The notes under the pieces were generated by a model. The model was not told where the DNA came from, ran no database searches, and saw only the letters and a list, made by a program, of their open reading frames with translations. The position numbers and the translations under genes are program-made. Shown here piece after piece: positions 5,297 through 6,836 of a stretch of 6,836 nucleotides of DNA (position 1 is the first letter of the stretch; each line of letters opens with the position of its first letter). The stretch is from an uncultured Peptococcaceae bacterium (GTDB lineage: Bacteria; Bacillota; Peptococcia; Peptococcales; Peptococcaceae): positions 1 through 6,836 of the forward strand of contig CAMFFG010000068.1 in NCBI GenBank assembly GCA_945949655.1, in the 5' to 3' direction.

Positions 5297-6223
5297 ATGC
5301 ACAAACAAAATGATGCGGCATGGAATGCCGAAAAAGCAGAGCGCATAGCCAAAGAACTGCGGCAGGCCGATCAGATTCTGGTAGGCCTGGGCGGCGGGTT
5401 TCCTGCTGCTGCCGGTGTGCCGCCACTGCCCCTGGATAAACCACTGGCCCCGGAAGATTACTGGCCCTTCTGGCTACCCTATGTGAAAGCGCAGCGCTTA
5501 AACAGCAATGTGCCTGCTTTGTATCAGCAGCTGGCCCAGCTGCTGGCCGGGAAAGACTATTTTATCATCGACAGCAACCCCGATGGATTTTTACAGCGCA
5601 GCGGTCTGGAGCTGGCCCGCATTTACAAAGCCCAGGGCGACATGGCCCGGGTGCAGTGCAGCAATAACTGCCGCAACCACACCTGGATCGGCAAGCAGTA
5701 CTTTAAACAGATAGAGGATGCCCCCGACCACGTACCGGTCTGCCCCCACTGCGGCGCGCCGCTGGTGATGAACGTGTACACCGGAAAAAACTTTTGTGAT
5801 GCACCCTATCAGGAAAAAAACGAAGCCTATTTTCGGTTTATCAACGGCTCGGCCCATAATCGGCTGGCTGTGCTGGAGCTGGGCGTTGGTTACACCATGC
5901 CCGAACTGATCCGGTTTCCCTTTGAGCAGATCGTGATGAACCACAAACACGCCAGACTGATTCGTATCAATACACAGCATCCGCTCTGCGTGGAAGAAAA
6001 CCGCCACAAAGCTGCGTGGGCGCCGATATTGCCCAGGTGCTGCCGGGGCTGTTACAGGCGCAGCAGAAAAACTGAAAGCAAAAGTATTATATCGCTTATC
6101 CTCCAAAGACCTGTGCCGCCATGTAGGGCAGTGCAGGTCCTCTTTTTTGTTTTTGCACAGATGTTTACGCTGCCGTGTAGCAGAAAAAACAGCAGTTACA
6201 AAAAAATTAAAAAATTTTTTTAA
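5297..6223 (+). CDS. Sir2-family protein, divergent SirTM-like sirtuin; C-terminus probably frameshifted
   Basis: The frame as read encodes 308 residues. A glycine-rich nucleotide-binding turn LVGLGGGFPAAAG (28-40) is followed by EDYWPFW (53-59). DSNPDG holds N94 and D96, and KAQGD puts Gln113 where classical sirtuins have the catalytic His. Four zinc-type Cys follow (121, 125, 149, 152). The N-x-D-x16-Q spacing matches, from memory, the N118/D120/Q137 triad of class M sirtuins (SirTM), which act as protein ADP-ribosyltransferases. The loop between residues 40 and 53 is much shorter than in typical members, so activity is uncertain. Near base 6013 the frame seems to shift: the -1 frame continues as CVGADIAQVLPGLLQ and stops at 6073-6075, giving a 259-residue protein that ends before the terminator at 6108. 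The read-through tail to 6223 is basic, low in plausibility and translates the terminator. No macrodomain, GcvH-like or lipoate-ligase gene is adjacent. The start has GGAGTG seven bases upstream. Confidence 0.75.
   Translation: MHKQNDAAWNAEKAERIAKELRQADQILVGLGGGFPAAAGVPPLPLDKPLAPEDYWPFWLPYVKAQRLNSNVPALYQQLAQLLAGKDYFIIDSNPDGFLQRSGLELARIYKAQGDMARVQCSNNCRNHTWIGKQYFKQIEDAPDHVPVCPHCGAPLVMNVYTGKNFCDAPYQEKNEAYFRFINGSAHNRLAVLELGVGYTMPELIRFPFEQIVMNHKHARLIRINTQHPLCVEENRHKAAWAPILPRCCRGCYRRSRKTESKSIISLILQRPVPPCRAVQVLFFVFAQMFTLPCSRKNSSYKKIKKFF
6108..6152 (+). terminator. Terminator of the sirtuin gene
   Basis: Arms 6108-6120 and 6127-6139 pair at 12 of 13 positions (two G-U, one C-A mismatch) around a 6-base loop, followed by TCTTTTTTGTTTTT (6141-6154). 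It lies 33 bases after the stop of the repaired sirtuin frame, but inside the frame as read, which supports the frameshift. Confidence 0.88.
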
Positions 6224-6247
6224 AATTCAACACAAAAAAAGCCGAAA

Positions 6248-6280
6248 TGTAACAAAAGTGTAACCACCGTATGCTATAAT
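6248..6280 (+). promoter_or_regulatory. Extended -10 promoter with phased TGTAAC repeats at the -35 position
   Basis: TGCTATAAT with the hexamer at 6275-6280. Where a -35 should be (about 6252-6257) there is no consensus. Two copies of TGTAAC lie at 6248-6253 and 6259-6264, 11 bases apart, the arrangement bound by OmpR/PhoB-type response regulators. Read on the other strand, GTTACA repeats resemble the TTTACA-like repeats of Gram-positive PhoP. The promoter is well supported; the regulator is inference. Confidence 0.6.
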
Positions 6281-6383
6281 AAGTACCATAGAAGGAAGAA
6301 ACGCCGGTCCTTCTAGTGAAAATGACAGCCCGCGTGTATAAAAAAGTATAATATTTTTAACAACCGTTTTTGAGCAAAAAAAA

Positions 6384-6417
6384 GCGGATATCTAGTCAGT
6401 ACTGACTAAATATCCAC
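6384..6417 (-). terminator. 34-base near-perfect palindrome; possible minus-strand terminator or operator
   Basis: Arms 6384-6400 and 6401-6417 pair at 15 of 17 positions, centred on AGTCAGTACTGACT. On the minus strand the stem runs straight into eight T (the A run at 6376-6383), a textbook terminator shape. On the plus strand the nearest T run (6429-6434) is 11 bases away. No minus-strand gene is visible to its right, so the role is open: a barrier to antisense transcription, a protein site, or part of the leader of the next gene. Confidence 0.5.
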
Positions 6418-6489
6418 TATATGTAGTATTTTTTCTTAAAAAATTTGGTGTGTAATAATTTATACTTTTTTTACAAAGGCTTTGGAAAA

Positions 6490-6498
6490 GGGAGGTGA
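6490..6498 (+). promoter_or_regulatory. Strong ribosome binding site of the unknown gene
   Basis: GGGAGGTGA, near-complete complementarity to the 16S rRNA tail, four bases before ATG 6503. It decides the start of a partial gene whose end is outside the window. Confidence 0.8.
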
Positions 6499-6502
6499 AC
6501 CT

Positions 6503-6836
6503 ATGTCAATTGCTTCACTGAAAGTGGTACCTGAAGATATGCGAACCAGTATCATACGCGTGGAAAGTTATCGGGACAAAAATCTGCAGGGTACGTTTTA
6601 CAATCTGTACTACGGCGAGGAGATCGCCTTTGAAAACCTCACCAGACTACTTTTAATTATGGAAGATATGATGGATGAAATGGATTGTCCCCAGGCATCA
6701 GTCCGGAGCCGGCGGTTTGGAACGGGCCTGAAAAGCGCAGAGCGGGCGAGTATGGCAAAAGAGCTGCTGCCGCGACCAAAACAGGAAGCAATCGCCACTT
6801 TCAAAGTAAAAGTGCTCTTCCGGCAGGGAGCCAGCT
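6503..6836 (+). CDS. Conserved protein of unknown function (3' end outside window)
   Basis: 111 codons are visible, open to the window edge. The protein begins MSIASLKVVPEDMRTSI and is probably soluble: no signal peptide or membrane segment is seen. Stretches that look conserved are RVESYRDKNLQGTFYNLYYGEEIAFENLT split over residues 19-47, an acidic Met-rich helix LLLIMEDMMDEMDCPQAS (50-66), and ATFKVKVLFRQGAS (98-111) at the edge. From memory, small unannotated Clostridia proteins share the plan of a syxxknlqG start, a PQAS turn and an FRQxASWQG strand; this is a recollection and not a search result. No catalytic motif is recognised and no function is assigned. The start rests on the strong ribosome binding site at 6490-6498. 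It is preceded by a long structured leader if transcription begins at 6287. Confidence 0.75.
   Translation, partial: MSIASLKVVPEDMRTSIIRVESYRDKNLQGTFYNLYYGEEIAFENLTRLLLIMEDMMDEMDCPQASVRSRRFGTGLKSAERASMAKELLPRPKQEAIATFKVKVLFRQGAS

Larger units (their letters stand above)
6153..6502. other. AT-rich intergenic region upstream of the conserved unknown gene
   Basis: 350 bases without a gene. Repeated A and T tracts (around 6185-6190, 6200-6221, 6234-6240) suggest curved DNA upstream of the promoter at 6275. Then come a 5' hairpin (arms TAGAAGGA 6289-6296 and TCCTTCTA 6308-6315), a second TATAAT at 6347-6352 with a poor -35, 12-base inverted repeats at 6340-6351 and 6460-6471, and a 34-base palindrome between them. 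No known riboswitch class was recognised. Confidence 0.65.

Noticed and set aside
5980..6020. Programmed -1 frameshift in the sirtuin gene
   Set aside because: No X-XXY-YYZ slippery heptamer or clear downstream stimulatory stem at the junction; a one-base deletion or a base-call error is simpler.
5591..6106. 171-codon open frame on the minus strand, antisense to the sirtuin
   Set aside because: It mirrors the GC-rich codon pattern of the sirtuin gene, has no recognisable domain or ribosome binding site, and the sense frame has clear Sir2 motifs.
1956..6150. Shared 13-base GTCCTCTTTTTTG in the terminators at 1957-1969 and 6137-6149
   Set aside because: Both are the closing arm plus T tract of terminators; convergent sequence in such elements is expected and no wider repeat surrounds them.
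1..6836. CRISPR array, transposase, tRNA or rRNA genes, DnaA-box cluster
   Set aside because: No regularly spaced repeats, no transposase motifs, no cloverleaf or rRNA signature and no TTATCCACA cluster were seen on either strand.

Overview
The window looks like chromosome from an anaerobic, low-to-mid GC Firmicute (Clostridia or Negativicutes). Support comes from strong AGGAGG-type ribosome binding sites, hairpin plus T-tract terminators, TATAAT promoters, a Gram-positive-style replicative helicase, and a siroheme-dependent heme pathway typical of anaerobes. No species can be named from the sequence alone.

Layout. (1) Bases 2-1791, + strand: the 3' end of a heme operon. It holds a 5'-truncated radical SAM/SPASM protein of the AhbC/NirJ type, then two Lrp/AsnC-like siroheme decarboxylase subunits, AhbA and AhbB. 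The genes are tightly packed, and ahbA and ahbB overlap by 11 bases. Together they would convert siroheme to 12,18-didecarboxysiroheme and on to Fe-coproporphyrin III; the last enzyme (AhbD) is not in view. (2) Bases 1792-2218: intergenic, with a long perfect-stem terminator and then an AT-rich region carrying the promoter and possible operator of the next gene. (3) Bases 2219-3619, +: a lone DHA2-type 14-TM MFS exporter with a TTG start and visibly lower GC, fenced by terminators. (4) Bases 3690-5027, -: dnaB, convergent with the exporter and sharing a bidirectional terminator with it. (5) Bases 5028-5296: divergent control region with good -10 elements for dnaB (-) and the next gene (+). (6) Bases 5297 to about 6075 (open to 6223), +: a divergent sirtuin, closest in motif spacing to the class M (SirTM) group. 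Its last ~20 residues appear to be frameshifted, so the open frame runs on through the gene's own terminator. (7) Bases 6153-6502: AT-rich, no gene, but rich in signals: an extended -10 promoter preceded by helically phased TGTAAC repeats, a 5' hairpin, a 34-base near-perfect palindrome and a pair of 12-base inverted repeats around it. (8) Bases 6503 to the end, +: the first 111 residues of a conserved protein of unknown function behind a very strong ribosome binding site.

The most distinctive parts are the sirtuin, which stands alone without the macrodomain and lipoyl-carrier partners usual for SirTM, and the structured leader of the unknown gene at the right edge. No CRISPR array, transposase, tRNA or rRNA was seen.
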